Shown here: positions 5,973 through 5,992 of the stretch, piece by piece
Position numbering within the stretch: position 1 is the first letter of the stretch
Layout: every line of letters begins with the position of its first letter
Assembly (NCBI GenBank): GCA_964503335.1
Contig: CAZCZZ010000109.1
Location: 1-5,992, forward strand
Direction of reading: 5' to 3'
DNA: 5,992 nt
Origin: CAZCZZ01 sp964503335
GTDB lineage: Bacteria; Verrucomicrobiota; Kiritimatiellia; CAIVKH01
Position numbers and translations under genes: made by a program
The notes under the pieces: model-generated
What the model was told of the DNA's origin: nothing
Seen by the model: the letters and a program-made list of their open reading frames with translations, nothing else
Database searches by the model: none

Positions 5973-5992
5973 CACGCCACTCTGCTGGCGTG
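5973..5992 (+). terminator. Possible terminator stem, cut by the window edge
   Basis: CACGCCA at 5973-5979 is a perfect 7-bp inverted repeat with TGGCGTG at 5986-5992, with a 6-base loop between. It starts 14 bases after the TAG of the last gene, where an intrinsic terminator would be expected. The window ends at the last paired base, so neither further pairing nor a T tract can be seen. Confidence 0.45.

Noticed and set aside
1..5992. CRISPR arrays, tRNA or rRNA genes, insertion sequences, phage or defence genes
   Set aside because: No regularly spaced repeats, no cloverleaf-like segment and no transposase or nuclease motifs were seen; the coding content is entirely sugar-nucleotide and glycan synthesis.

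Overview
The window is a compact biosynthetic operon on the + strand of a GC-rich bacterium, probably Gram-negative. Six genes run from 365 to 5959 with almost no space between them. A gene-free leader (1-364) lies upstream, and an inverted repeat that looks like a terminator stem touches the right edge. Taxonomy cannot be fixed from this sequence. The AT-rich CGCGAATT-type repeats in the leader resemble intergenic repeats I associate with Planctomycetes/Verrucomicrobia-type genomes, but that is only a weak hint.

Layout: (1) 1-364 has no convincing gene. It holds a small hairpin at 6-39, a long imperfect inverted repeat with about 30-bp arms (85-114 and 150-179), and a possible promoter just before the first start codon. 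(2) 365-1312 is an NAD-type extended SDR resembling Campylobacter jejuni Cj1427 (GDP-heptose C4 dehydrogenase). (3) 1314-2264 is a GDP-fucose-synthase/Cj1428-type SDR. (4) 2264-3085 is a third, shorter SDR of unknown substrate. (5) 3082-4065 is a GHMP kinase of the HddA type. (6) 4062-5264 is a GT4-like GT-B glycosyltransferase. (7) 5261-5959 is a nucleotidyltransferase of the HddC type.

Working model (inference): HddA phosphorylates D-glycero-alpha-D-manno-heptose 7-phosphate at C1. After removal of the C7 phosphate by an enzyme not seen here, HddC makes GDP-D-glycero-alpha-D-manno-heptose. The first SDR oxidises C4. The second, and perhaps the third, epimerises and/or reduces the keto sugar. 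The glycosyltransferase then adds the resulting heptose to a surface glycan (capsule, O-antigen or S-layer glycan). GmhA (isomerase) and GmhB (phosphatase) are absent from the window. Genes 3/4, 4/5 and 5/6 overlap and genes 2/3 share one base, so translation is probably coupled. The chemistry is known in outline. The least ordinary points are the substituted catalytic residues in two SDRs, the missing EX7E glutamates in the glycosyltransferase, and the long hairpin upstream.
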